64,000 nucleotides of DNA. Source: Bacteroidota bacterium (GTDB taxonomy: Bacteria; Bacteroidota; Bacteroidia; Bacteroidales; NBLH01). The DNA lies in contig JANYKN010000018.1 in NCBI GenBank assembly GCA_025361565.1, positions 124,001-188,000 of the forward strand, read 5' to 3'. The position numbers and the translations under genes were made by a program. Shown piece after piece: positions 8,709 to 17,272 of the stretch (the stretch's first letter is position 1; every line of letters starts with the position of its first letter). The notes under the pieces are model-generated. The model saw only the letters and a program-made list of their open reading frames with translations. It made no database searches and was not told where the DNA came from.

Positions 8709-8987
8709 CTAAAATTCCTCAAGGATATCCTGGAGATTGTCATCAACTGCAATAACCCTTATTACTTCAGGTACAGATCTCTGAATAGTTCTTTCAATTC
8801 CAAGCTTCAGTGTTTGAACACTCATGGCACAAGTACCACATGCCCCCAACAGTTTTATTCTAACTTCGTTATCTTCATTTATATTTACAAATGAAACATC
8901 GCCTCCATCTGATTGCAAATAGGGTCTTATTTCATCAAGGGCACTTAAAATTTTCCCTTCTACTTCAATGTTGTTTTTCTTTATCAT
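8709..8987 (-). CDS. NifU-like C-terminal (NFU) iron-sulfur protein
   Basis: 92-aa stand-alone NFU domain, which carries or delivers an Fe-S cluster. The CxxC motif is in LLGACGTCAMSVQTLKLGIE, and LDEIRPYLQSDGGDVSFV is the usual N-terminal signature. A longer frame opens at a TTG (9029), but the ATG at 8987 fits the family start (MIKKNNIEVEGKILSALDEIRP) and is used here. It directly follows mrp on the same strand, forming an Fe-S assembly/delivery operon. Confidence 0.9.
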   Translation of the reverse strand: MIKKNNIEVEGKILSALDEIRPYLQSDGGDVSFVNINEDNEVRIKLLGACGTCAMSVQTLKLGIERTIQRSVPEVIRVIAVDDNLQDILEEF

Positions 8988-9029
8988 AAACGTATCGATT
9001 TTATTGATAAAACCAATTATTATATTCAA

Positions 9030-10154
9030 TTAATTGGTAGGATGCTTTGCATTTGGGTCAATCGCAACTTTGAGTGTTGGTGCAAGGTTTGCATTTCGTT
9101 CTTCAACAAGTTGGGCAACATTTTCGCCCAATTGCCTAAAAGAGTCTCCAAGAATGCTGTTTTCAAGTGCGGAAGGAACTCCGGAATCACCATTTTCTCT
9201 AATTGATTCCACAATTGGAATATGTCCAAGAAAAGGAATGTTTAGCTCGGCAGCAAGGTTTTTACAACCATCTTTACCGAAAATATAGAATTTTTTGTTG
9301 GGTAATTCATCCGGTGTAAACCATGCCATATTTTCGATTAATCCTAAAATAGGTACATTGATTTTTTCTTGCCTAAACATACCAATTCCTTTACGGGCAT
9401 CGGCAAGGGCAACTTCCTGAGGTGTGCTTACAATAATAGCACCTGTTACAGGCATGGTTTGCACAAGTGTTAAATGGATATCACTGGTTCCGGGTGGTAA
9501 ATCGATAATCATATAATCCAACTCTCCCCAAACCGAATCTTCAATAAGCTGCCTTAATGCACTCGTGGCCATTGGCCCGCGCCAGATCAACGCATCATTC
9601 GGGTTTACAAAAAAACCGATAGACAACATTTTTACTCCATATTTTTCTACAGGAACAATACAATCTTTTCCATTCACATTTTCCATTCCTGGTTTAATAC
9701 CTTCAACACCGAACATTTTTGGAATAGATGGCCCATAAACATCGGCATCAATTAAACCCACTTTAGAACCCAGTTTTGCCAGTGCAATTGCCAAATTTGT
9801 TGAAATTGTTGATTTGCCAACACCTCCTTTACCTGATGCTACAGCAATAATATTTTTTACACCCGGAAGTATTTCTTCCTGAGTTTTATCAATACGCCCG
9901 TATGTAACCCTGGATGTAATTGTTGCATTAACTTCAATGTTTTTTGTAATTGTATCGTGAATTGCTTTAACACATGCTTTTTCAATCGATTTTTTAAAAG
10001 GGCTGTTAAATACTGGTAAATAAACTGAAAAACTTATTTTTCCATCTTCAATTTCAATGGATTCCACCATATTTAAACTTACAATATCGGCATTTCCATC
10101 CGGATATCTAACCTTTTTAAGTGCTTCTGAAACTTGATCTACTGAATAACTCAT
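9030..10154 (-). CDS. mrp: Mrp/ApbC-type P-loop ATPase, iron-sulfur cluster carrier
   Basis: 374 aa. N-terminal MIP18/DUF59 domain (~1-85), then a ParA/MinD-like ATPase with the deviant Walker A GKGGVGKSTIS at ~109-119, DADVYGPSIPKMFG and YMIIDLPPGTSDIHLTL. Mrp proteins bind and transfer Fe-S clusters. The CxxC pair used for cluster binding in many homologues is absent: the segment reads ENMAWFTPDELPNKKFYIFGK with no cysteines. As far as I know this is usual in Bacteroidota Mrp. The NFU protein follows within 45 bp, so the two may work together on one cluster. Confidence 0.94.
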   Translation of the reverse strand: MSYSVDQVSEALKKVRYPDGNADIVSLNMVESIEIEDGKISFSVYLPVFNSPFKKSIEKACVKAIHDTITKNIEVNATITSRVTYGRIDKTQEEILPGVKNIIAVASGKGGVGKSTISTNLAIALAKLGSKVGLIDADVYGPSIPKMFGVEGIKPGMENVNGKDCIVPVEKYGVKMLSIGFFVNPNDALIWRGPMATSALRQLIEDSVWGELDYMIIDLPPGTSDIHLTLVQTMPVTGAIIVSTPQEVALADARKGIGMFRQEKINVPILGLIENMAWFTPDELPNKKFYIFGKDGCKNLAAELNIPFLGHIPIVESIRENGDSGVPSALENSILGDSFRQLGENVAQLVEERNANLAPTLKVAIDPNAKHPTN

Positions 10155-10313
10155 TCTTTTGATTTTAATAATAATAGTATTTAATTTTAAACATTGGTTT
10201 CAATTCAAAATTGCCAACGAATATTAATATCTATGTTGACATTTGGATGTGCATATTAAATAGAAATTATCAATTTGCCAATTCCTTATTTTTATTTAAA
10301 TTAAATAAAGCTG

Positions 10314-10321
10314 CAAATATA
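10314..10321 (-). promoter_or_regulatory. -7 element, probable mrp promoter
   Basis: TATATTTG on the minus strand, a perfect TAnnTTTG match, ~160 nt upstream of the mrp start. No clear -33 element. Confidence 0.45.
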
Positions 10322-10621
10322 GATATTTTTAGTTTGGATGAACAATATTAATTAAACCATTTATATCTGTTTTTGTTCAAAATAAATTAGTAAAACTAAC
10401 TTATATGATGCATTGAATCTGATTGTTATTAATCAAATCCATTCCAATTATTTGAAGTTTTTTTTTATTCAATTTTTCTTTTATTTATCGAAATATCGTT
10501 TCCGGTAATTTGGTATTTCTATTGATTGGTTTTGATGATTCAAGTGAAGGCTGCAGGATATTCTTTTTTGAAACTGGTTCTTTTATTAAAAATTTGGTTG
10601 GCAATTATTTTAAATAACAAA
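10322..10621. other. AT-rich intergenic stretch between divergent genes
   Basis: About 300 bases between the mrp promoter and the start chosen for the isoprenoid enzyme. It holds T-rich tracts but no repeat, hairpin or convincing gene. A frame opens at 10526 and would add 32 mostly hydrophobic residues to the downstream protein; I treat that as untranslated. Confidence 0.4.
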
Positions 10622-11623
10622 ATGAAACTTTCAGGATTCTTCTCCAAAACAAACCATTATTGTGCCATTCTAACCAATGGCATCAGCCTTTTCATCAAGG
10701 TTTATTTATTTAACAGAATACGCACCAATCAGGTTATTCATGAACTAAATAGTTTTCTTGAAAAATCCAATTACTCGTTAAAAGATGAACAACTAAAAAG
10801 AATCCGCATTTATACAATTCAAAGCTGCTTAACCAATAGCTGGTTTTGCCAACTCAGGGGAAAAAACGCTAACTCAGCCGAGACCCGAAAAGCAATTTAT
10901 ATTGGAGCAATTACGCCTTTTTTGGACGATTTGGTTGATTCCGAAAAGATTAATTCAGAACAAATTTTTGAACAATTACGGCACTTAGATAAAAATAGTT
11001 CAGAAAAAATAATGATAATAAACTATTTGTACGGGAAAATAACAAATGCTTGCATCGATAAATTTAATTCCATTTTTACTGAAGCTCTTCTCGCTCAGGA
11101 TGCCAGCCTTAAACAGCTTCAAAAAGAAAAGCTGAACCACAGTGAATTGTTGGAAATTACGCTTAACAAAGGAGCCAGTTGGACATTATTGTATAGAACA
11201 ATACTGCAAAATCCCATAAAAAACAAAGAAAATGAGGCAATTATTACTTTGGGTGGACTAATGCAATTGACCAATGATGCTTTTGATGTTTATAAGGATT
11301 TCCAAAATGGCCAACAAAGTATATTTACAAATACCAATGATTTGGAGCCTTTGAACCAGCAATTTGTTCAGTTAACGCATCAAATGATCGCTCAATTCAA
11401 GCAAACAGATTACTCGATGAAAAATAAAAAGCAAGCAATTATTCAAATGATGCTTATTGTTTCAAGGGGCATCATTTGTTTGGAACAACTTTTACAATGC
11501 CAGAAAAAAACAGGCAATCAGTTTAAAATTGAGACTTATACCCGAAAAGAATTGATTTGTGATATGGAAAAATTTGGGAATATTATGAAAACGGTTAGGG
11601 TTAGCTATAAATACACCCTTTAA
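10622..11623 (+). CDS. class I isoprenoid-biosynthesis-type enzyme (terpenoid synthase fold)
   Basis: 333 aa from the ATG at 10622 (365 aa if the ATG at 10526 is used). Two metal-binding-like motifs stand at the right distance for an all-alpha class I terpenoid synthase: DDLVD in IGAITPFLDDLVDSEK (residues 134-138 of the longer frame) and NDAFDVYKD in GGLMQLTNDAFDVYKDFQNG (250-258). The second can be read as an NSE-like or second Asp-rich motif. The rest is predicted helical. It resembles squalene/phytoene-synthase-like proteins annotated in Bacteroidota as class 1 isoprenoid biosynthesis enzymes. Substrate unknown and no isoprenoid partner is adjacent; a polyprenyl synthetase is at 44.3 kb. 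Confidence 0.65.
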   Translation: MKLSGFFSKTNHYCAILTNGISLFIKVYLFNRIRTNQVIHELNSFLEKSNYSLKDEQLKRIRIYTIQSCLTNSWFCQLRGKNANSAETRKAIYIGAITPFLDDLVDSEKINSEQIFEQLRHLDKNSSEKIMIINYLYGKITNACIDKFNSIFTEALLAQDASLKQLQKEKLNHSELLEITLNKGASWTLLYRTILQNPIKNKENEAIITLGGLMQLTNDAFDVYKDFQNGQQSIFTNTNDLEPLNQQFVQLTHQMIAQFKQTDYSMKNKKQAIIQMMLIVSRGIICLEQLLQCQKKTGNQFKIETYTRKELICDMEKFGNIMKTVRVSYKYTL

Positions 11624-11643
11624 AGTTTTCTTTTATTTTAAGG

Positions 11644-12348
11644 CTATTTTTCTTTTAAACCATTAATTATATTGCCCTCCTTTTGATAGAACGAATAACT
11701 AAAACCAATAGAAATGCACCCTGGTGTATATGAATTTAATTTATTGTAACTATATTTTAAATTAAACTCAAATAATCGCTGCTTATTTTCCCTATATCTT
11801 AAATATCCTAAACTGAAACATGGTTGTAGCCATGTGTTTTTTATTGGATTTCCTCCGATTAATTGAACGTCTGAAGGTATTGATTCAGATTTTATCAACG
11901 GAGCAATTACAAAATCATAACCAAAACCAAAAGAAAATCCTCTTTTAAAGCTCGAATTTTTTGTGGCTCCTGCACCAGTTCTATAACTCAGAAAAATTGG
12001 AGTAATAAAATTATATTTACCTGAAAAATCCGGGTAATTTGAAGGAGTTAATTCAGAAGAGCACTTACCAACTCCTAATGACGGACAAACATTTAAATTG
12101 ATAGAGTTATTATCCCCTAATTTTATTAAATTGTAGGTTAAACTTAATCGCAATGAAACAGAAAAACCGCTTAAAGACATATTTCCAGAATCTAAGTAAT
12201 TTGTATTTGTTCTTTGATAATTGTAATCAAAATCAGGACAGTCGAGATAATCAACAGAAAAACCATAAGCAACAAATATTCTTTGACCTTGAGATTTTTC
12301 AGTAATAAAAACCAATAAAAATGCAAAAATTATAAGTTTAAATTTCAT
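11644..12348 (-). CDS. predicted outer-membrane beta-barrel protein
   Basis: 234 aa with a signal peptide (residues ~1-21, KLIIFAFLLVFITEKSQG) and alternating short polar/aromatic strands such as GFSVSLRLSLTYNLI, SINLNVCPSLGVG, GFSFGFGYDFVIAPLI, QPCFSLGYLRYREN, and a C-terminal strand GCISIGFSYSFYQ. This pattern fits an 8-10-stranded outer-membrane barrel of the kind annotated as porin-family or outer-membrane beta-barrel proteins. No specific family recognised. It converges with the isoprenoid enzyme gene; spacing is 20 bp. Confidence 0.6.
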   Translation of the reverse strand: MKFKLIIFAFLLVFITEKSQGQRIFVAYGFSVDYLDCPDFDYNYQRTNTNYLDSGNMSLSGFSVSLRLSLTYNLIKLGDNNSINLNVCPSLGVGKCSSELTPSNYPDFSGKYNFITPIFLSYRTGAGATKNSSFKRGFSFGFGYDFVIAPLIKSESIPSDVQLIGGNPIKNTWLQPCFSLGYLRYRENKQRLFEFNLKYSYNKLNSYTPGCISIGFSYSFYQKEGNIINGLKEK

Positions 12349-12387
12349 GGTGCTGGTTAATTTATTGATTATTAAGGTATTTTGGTA

Positions 12388-12465
12388 TTTGTCGGTTGCG
12401 CTTCACTAAGGTTTATCGGGCACGAAATCGATTAAATGGCAAATGGATGATTACACAATGTTAGC
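12388..12465 (-). repeat. degenerate attC-like palindromic repeat, copy 1
   Basis: Aligns with the better copy at 13078-13167: AGGTTT..CG..CACGAAATCGAT, then TGGCAAATGG and an identical ACACAATGTTAGC end. The hairpin arms are decayed. On the minus strand it overlaps the last codons of the 160-aa gene, as attC sites often do with cassette genes. Confidence 0.45.
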
Positions 12466-12933
12466 AAATGTTTTTAATTTAGCTGCAAAAGAATCAATCA
12501 GTTCCTTTCTATGATAACTAAAAATCAATAAAGTGAAAATACAAGATAATATTAAAATAGAAAGAATAAACAATAAATCCTTCCAAATAAACGACCATGA
12601 GAAATCGGTTAAAGAAAGCATTCCTGATATTATGCCAAACCCGAGTAGTCCAAGAATAATAAATTTCATTATCGTTCCCAAAATATTCATTTTTGTTTTA
12701 AGAATTAATTTTGGTTCGTTATTTTGAATTATAACAATTCCCTTAATAACATAATAAAATGCTCCAATTGAACGACTTCGTTTCCAAATTTTAAATTCAT
12801 TAGTTTTCACATTACCGCAATACTCCAAACCATAAAACCTAACAAAAGTCTTGATATGATTAGATAATGTATCTTCCTTATTAAATGTGATAATTTTATT
12901 AATAGTTTCAATATAATCTTCTACAGTTTCCAT
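12451..12933 (-). CDS. hypothetical protein with two membrane segments
   Basis: 160 aa; not recognised. A soluble N-terminal half (to ~80) precedes two hydrophobic helices (~86-108 and ~114-138, IMKFIILGLLGFGIISGML and LLFILSILILSCIFTLLIF), then a short basic tail. The last residues (FANIV) are encoded by the GCTAACATTGTGTAA end of the palindromic repeat. It is flanked by two copies of that repeat and so looks like a cassette-type accessory gene. Confidence 0.55.
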   Translation of the reverse strand: METVEDYIETINKIITFNKEDTLSNHIKTFVRFYGLEYCGNVKTNEFKIWKRSRSIGAFYYVIKGIVIIQNNEPKLILKTKMNILGTIMKFIILGLLGFGIISGMLSLTDFSWSFIWKDLLFILSILILSCIFTLLIFSYHRKELIDSFAAKLKTFANIV

Positions 12934-13077
12934 TTATTAATATTAAAAAAAACAATTTATTAAAGGCTAATTTATTCATATTCATTCATTTGTTTTTCAA
13001 CTTTATATGCTTAAACCATTATTACGTTTGTTTATGAATTAAATTGAGGTTTCCAACAAGCCTAATATTTGCAAACG

Positions 13078-13167
13078 GCAACTTGTAGACACCGTTTGCC
13101 CCTTTCACAGAGGTTTCGCACCCGCGAAACCGATCCAGGGGCAAATGGGCGGCTACACAATGTTAGC
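13078..13167 (-). repeat. attC-like long imperfect palindrome, copy 2
   Basis: About 90 bp that fold into one bulged hairpin. Outer arms GGCAAC-TTGTAG / CTACACAATGTTAGC, middle arms GTTTGCCCCT / AGGGGCAAAT, inner arms GGTTTCGC / GCGAAACC around a tiny loop. On the minus strand it follows the AAA ATPase gene by 9 bp and begins GCTAAC. Long bulged palindromes right after an ORF are the hallmark of integron attC sites, but boxes deviate from the RYYYAAC/GTTRRRY consensus and no integrase is in view. A transposon-borne hairpin repeat is the alternative. Confidence 0.5.
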
Positions 13168-13175
13168 TTTAGTAA

Positions 13176-14309
13176 TTATTTCAACCACTTTTCAAAATTT
13201 GTCATATTAATCACTTCAAAAGATGAGTCTGGGTAAGCATTTTTCCATTGAGTCGGAACTTTAACTTTTGACTCCTTCCATTTAAATTCGTATCCAAATA
13301 AGAAACCATCCCTTTCTTCTACCCAATCAACTACTTGCTGTTCATATGTTCGCCAAAAATAGTTATTTGATGAAATTCTCTTGTATTCTTGAAATTTTAA
13401 TCTCTCACTTATCATATAGTTTTCCCATAAAGCACCAATATCGTTTCTAGATTCTATTGGATTAAAATTTGCAATTACAGCATTTCGAATTCCGTTATCA
13501 AGGAAGTACCATCTTGAGTTTTTTGTTATCTCTTTCCTTAAATTTCTACTAAAACCTTCAACTTTATGAAGGATGAAAACTTTGCTCAATAAATCCAGAT
13601 ATTTTTCGACCGTATTTTTACTTATTCCAAGTTGTTTTCCCAATTCTTGAAGTGAAACTTCTCCACCAATTTGAAAAGCGATTAAACGCAATAGATTGAA
13701 TATCTTTTGCGAATTCTTAATGTTTTCATAGACTAAAATATCTTTCAGTAAATAAGAACTTACCATTTCATTTAAATAATCTATTTTATCTACTCTGTCT
13801 GGCAAATGGAGTAATTCTGGATAATTACCAAATATTAACCGTTCACGAACCTTGTCAATTTTTTCAATATTGTTTTCGATTTGATTATACTCATTCTCTG
13901 AAAGTGCAAATAGATTAAATGAATATTTTCTGCCAGTTAATGGTTCACCTGCATCTTTATGAATATCAAAAGAAGACGAGCCTGAAATAATTATTTTTAA
14001 TCCTTCTATTTCATCAATCATTAATTTCAATTTCAAACCTATTTCCTGTATTTTTTGAGCTTCATCGATATATAGCAATTTATAAGAGCCTAAAATTTGT
14101 TTATAATTTTCAACGCTCCGAATTGCTAGTTTATCATGTACATTAATGTCTTCTCCATTTAAAGTCAGAACAGGTTCATTTAACTTTTCTAGAATCTCCT
14201 TAACAAGTACCGTTTTCCCAACTCTTCTCGCTCCAAAAACAATCACAACTTTATTGGATTGCAGTTTTTTAATTACATTTTCAGATATATCTCTGACTAA
14301 ATATTTCAT
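13176..14309 (-). CDS. AAA_14/DUF4143 family ATPase
   Basis: 377 aa. N-terminal P-loop ATPase with Walker A GARRVGKT (residues 26-33), Walker B KLLYIDEAQKI and sensor ISGSSSFDIHKDAGEPLTGR. A winged helix-like stretch (~205-245, VSLQELGKQLGISKNTVEKYLDLL) is followed by a DUF4143 domain with nuclease-like residues (DNGIRN, EYKRISSNNYFWRTYEQQVVDWVEE, FGYEFKWK). These ATPases are common, mobile, and of uncertain role; some are proposed to belong to toxin or defence loci. It sits between a palindromic repeat and a GCTAACATT motif, consistent with an acquired cassette. Confidence 0.88.
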   Translation of the reverse strand: MKYLVRDISENVIKKLQSNKVVIVFGARRVGKTVLVKEILEKLNEPVLTLNGEDINVHDKLAIRSVENYKQILGSYKLLYIDEAQKIQEIGLKLKLMIDEIEGLKIIISGSSSFDIHKDAGEPLTGRKYSFNLFALSENEYNQIENNIEKIDKVRERLIFGNYPELLHLPDRVDKIDYLNEMVSSYLLKDILVYENIKNSQKIFNLLRLIAFQIGGEVSLQELGKQLGISKNTVEKYLDLLSKVFILHKVEGFSRNLRKEITKNSRWYFLDNGIRNAVIANFNPIESRNDIGALWENYMISERLKFQEYKRISSNNYFWRTYEQQVVDWVEERDGFLFGYEFKWKESKVKVPTQWKNAYPDSSFEVINMTNFEKWLK

Positions 14310-14633
14310 AATTCCGTCATATTATTGACGCAATTTACAATAATCCTGACAAAGCACCAAATTTGAAGACTACTTTCTGTATTAAGGCTAACATTATGCT
14401 ATCTCTATCAGAAAACAGCTTAAATCTTTTAGAAATTGAGGATATTTAATTTATTATCTGTAATGCTTAATAAACTAATTCCTTGTTATTCTGCTAATTG
14501 CAGTACTTAGTATTTTATTCTTCGATAAAAAAAAAGTTCAAAAAAAGAATTACAAATATTCAGAATCTTAAATATAATCATTCTAAGAATATGGCCAAGT
14601 AAACATTTTCATAAACTGTATCATTTTATAAAA
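14310..14633. other. intergenic, remnant cassette boundary
   Basis: About 320 AT-rich bases. GCTAACATT at 14386-14394 repeats the terminal motif of the palindromic repeats downstream, in the position where a preceding cassette would end, but no hairpin accompanies it. Nothing else is recognisable. Confidence 0.35.
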
Positions 14634-14666
14634 TCAAAAAAACCGCAAAGGAAAATCTCTGCGGTT
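14634..14666 (-). terminator. intrinsic terminator of the glyQS-yfhO unit
   Basis: Stem AACCGCA (14641-14647) / TGCGGTT (14660-14666) with a 12-nt loop; read on the minus strand it ends in a run of seven T, 33 nt beyond the yfhO stop. Confidence 0.85.
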
Positions 14667-14698
14667 CTATGATTAAAAATCAGTAATTTCCTTATACT

Positions 14699-17227
14699 CT
14701 ATTTTTCAGCAGTTATTGCTTTCTTTTTTTTCCTGTAAGTAATTCCAGTACCTCCCAAAAGCAGCAGAACAACCAAAATTGAGGTTGAAACAGCTATTTT
14801 TTGGCTCATTGCATATGTTTTTGGTTCAAACTTAAACTCAATGGTATGAACTCCTTTTGGTACAATCATTCCCCTCAAAATATAATTTACACGGATATGA
14901 TCAGTCAGAAAACCATCAACATAAGCATTCCAGCCTTTTGCGTAATAAATCTCTGAAAATACTGCTAGACGGTCTGTCTTAGTCGCAGATTTGTATATCA
15001 AATCATTAGGCTTATATGACACTAAATCAATATAACCAGTATCAAGTGAGAAAAACTGGGGTGCAGGTAATTTATCAATCACTGTTTTAAAGTGTTCATC
15101 AATAATAGCGGTCTTTTTGGGATTAAATTTGCTCAAAGTTGCAAGTTCTTCGTCGGCATTTTTAACTTTAATATAATCATCAACAAACCAAACGTGACCA
15201 AGCGAGTTCCAGTTCAGTTCATATTCTGTTGGTGAGTATATGATATATTTGGTATTCAACATATTAATAACATTCATTTTGCTCATAACATCGTTGATAC
15301 TGCCTGTGGTATCTTTTTGAAAAGCATCACCAACAGCTTGAATTTCATAGGCTAAGTATCGTTCAATAACATCCTGGTAACGGCGAAGTTTTGCTCCATG
15401 ATATCCACCAATCGATTTGTGGAAATAAGGCGTAAATCCATCCTGAAAAGGGCTTTGCAAAAAGCTGAGAACCCTGTAATCGGGATCTGAATCTTTCAGA
15501 ATCATTTCGTCCGAAGCCGTTTTTTGGAATTCATTTTTGGCTATTCTCTTTTTCTGAAAATTTTCTTCGCTCAAATATCGTTTGTCAATAGTCCACATAT
15601 CCAATAACACCAGAACTATCAAACCTATTACAAGGTATTCTTTTTTAACTAATTTGGTGTAAGAATAAGCCATCAACAGCACTGCGGCAAATAATATAAA
15701 AACAAAACTTCTCAAAGCATCGGCAGCAAAAATCTTCATGCGCACATCGGCCAATCCTGACGAAAAGATTACTATTTGATTTGCCATTTGAGGCTGTTCA
15801 ACCTTTTGGGCATTAAACGAAGTTACTTCTCTGGCACTTAAAAAATCAAAAAACATAGATGGTGCAAGATAAAACAATAAGCTAATACCTGCAGTTAATC
15901 CAAAAGCAACATAAATCCACTTTCTCTGCTTTTTTAACAAATCGGGTTTATCTATAATTTCCTTTACGGTAAGCATGGCCATTAGTGCTGCTGCAAAACT
16001 GGTAATTACCAATGCCATTGACAATGTCCTGAATTTGTTATAAAGCGGAACGTAATCTAAGAAAAAATCTGTAAATCCCCTGATATTTCCACCCCACGAT
16101 AGCAAGATACCCAGAATTGCAGAAATCAGCAACCACCATTTAACAGAACCATCAACGATAAACAAACCCAAAATAAAAAGGAAAACAATAATGGCCCCAA
16201 TATAAACCGGTCCGGATGTGAAACTTTGGTCACCGTAATATGATGAATATTTTCCAATATATTCAACATAGTTTTGATCTACATTTTTAAACAATTCCGG
16301 CTTGTCAAAGCCGATTGGCTGGCTTGATCCTCCTTTTGCGTTTGGGATTAATAAAGTCCAGGTTTCGTCAATTCCATAGCTCCATGAATAAGCATAATCC
16401 TTGTCTGTTCCTGATGCTTTTTCACCTTTACTATCAGTCAATTCTGAAGGTCCGCGAATACTTTCTTTGCCATACTCGTAGGTTGTAAGTAAATTGGTGA
16501 TATTCGGCAATAAAGCCAAAACTGCTGCCAATGCCAACACCATTGAGGCAGACATGAATTTTTTTAGATCTTTTTCAATAATCGCATAAATAAATTGAAC
16601 CCCAACCAACACAAAAACCATAAGAGCCAGATAATATGCTATTTGAATATGATTTGTTGCAATTTCAACACCCAGGGCAAATGTAGTAAGTATTCCTCCC
16701 CAAAGATATTTTCCCTGATAAGTCATTATTACCCCAGCTATTACAGGAGCCATATATGCAATGGCATAAGTTTTAGTGATATGCCCAACTGCAATAATAA
16801 TTATATTGTAGGACGCCATGCCAAATGCAATACCTCCTAAAATGCTTTGCAAATTAGTGAATTTAAGACTTAGCAAAAGCAAATAAAAACCAAACATGTA
16901 TATGAAAAGTATAGCAACAGTGGTGTATGGCAATCCCAGGCGTAAAAAACGCTGGATATACAAATACACATTGTATGAGGTGCCACCTGAAATTTGATAA
17001 GCCGGCATACCGCCAAACATGGAATTTGTCCACTGGCTGTCGGTACCTGTCTTTTCTTTAAAATCGACCAATTCTTTTGCTATTCCTTTTGCATGGGTCT
17101 GATCCATTTGGGGAAGGTCTTTCCCATTAAGCAATGGGCTAAAATAAATATAGCTCAGTACCACAAAAAAAACAATTGCCAATAAATAAGGCAGCGCTTT
17201 CTGAAAGTAGGTTTTTAGGTTTTCCAT
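14699..17227 (-). CDS. YfhO-family membrane protein
   Basis: 842-aa integral membrane protein of the YfhO family (GT-C-like glycosyltransferase fold). About a dozen TM helices span residues 12-530, a soluble segment (~560-800) follows, and a last TM (~808-828) precedes a basic tail. The first loop has the acidic/aromatic LPQMDQTHAKGIAKELVDF and MFGGMPAYQI typical of the family. In Firmicutes YfhO glycosylates lipoteichoic acid; in Bacteroidota the acceptor is unknown. It starts 45 bp after glyQS and is probably co-transcribed. Confidence 0.88.
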   Translation of the reverse strand: MENLKTYFQKALPYLLAIVFFVVLSYIYFSPLLNGKDLPQMDQTHAKGIAKELVDFKEKTGTDSQWTNSMFGGMPAYQISGGTSYNVYLYIQRFLRLGLPYTTVAILFIYMFGFYLLLLSLKFTNLQSILGGIAFGMASYNIIIIAVGHITKTYAIAYMAPVIAGVIMTYQGKYLWGGILTTFALGVEIATNHIQIAYYLALMVFVLVGVQFIYAIIEKDLKKFMSASMVLALAAVLALLPNITNLLTTYEYGKESIRGPSELTDSKGEKASGTDKDYAYSWSYGIDETWTLLIPNAKGGSSQPIGFDKPELFKNVDQNYVEYIGKYSSYYGDQSFTSGPVYIGAIIVFLFILGLFIVDGSVKWWLLISAILGILLSWGGNIRGFTDFFLDYVPLYNKFRTLSMALVITSFAAALMAMLTVKEIIDKPDLLKKQRKWIYVAFGLTAGISLLFYLAPSMFFDFLSAREVTSFNAQKVEQPQMANQIVIFSSGLADVRMKIFAADALRSFVFILFAAVLLMAYSYTKLVKKEYLVIGLIVLVLLDMWTIDKRYLSEENFQKKRIAKNEFQKTASDEMILKDSDPDYRVLSFLQSPFQDGFTPYFHKSIGGYHGAKLRRYQDVIERYLAYEIQAVGDAFQKDTTGSINDVMSKMNVINMLNTKYIIYSPTEYELNWNSLGHVWFVDDYIKVKNADEELATLSKFNPKKTAIIDEHFKTVIDKLPAPQFFSLDTGYIDLVSYKPNDLIYKSATKTDRLAVFSEIYYAKGWNAYVDGFLTDHIRVNYILRGMIVPKGVHTIEFKFEPKTYAMSQKIAVSTSILVVLLLLGGTGITYRKKKKAITAEK

Positions 17228-17272
17228 TTTACAAATTATTATGCAGATTTTATTCTTAATTCTAATTACTAA

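Noticed and set aside
9029-9031. TTG start adding 14 residues to the NFU protein
   Set aside because: The ATG at 8987 gives the normal family N-terminus; the extra residues are not part of the domain.
9034-9288. Plus-strand ORF inside mrp
   Set aside because: Shadow of a well-supported gene on the other strand; no start signal or recognisable domain. The same applies to many short antisense ORFs in hem, GH144 and SusC genes.
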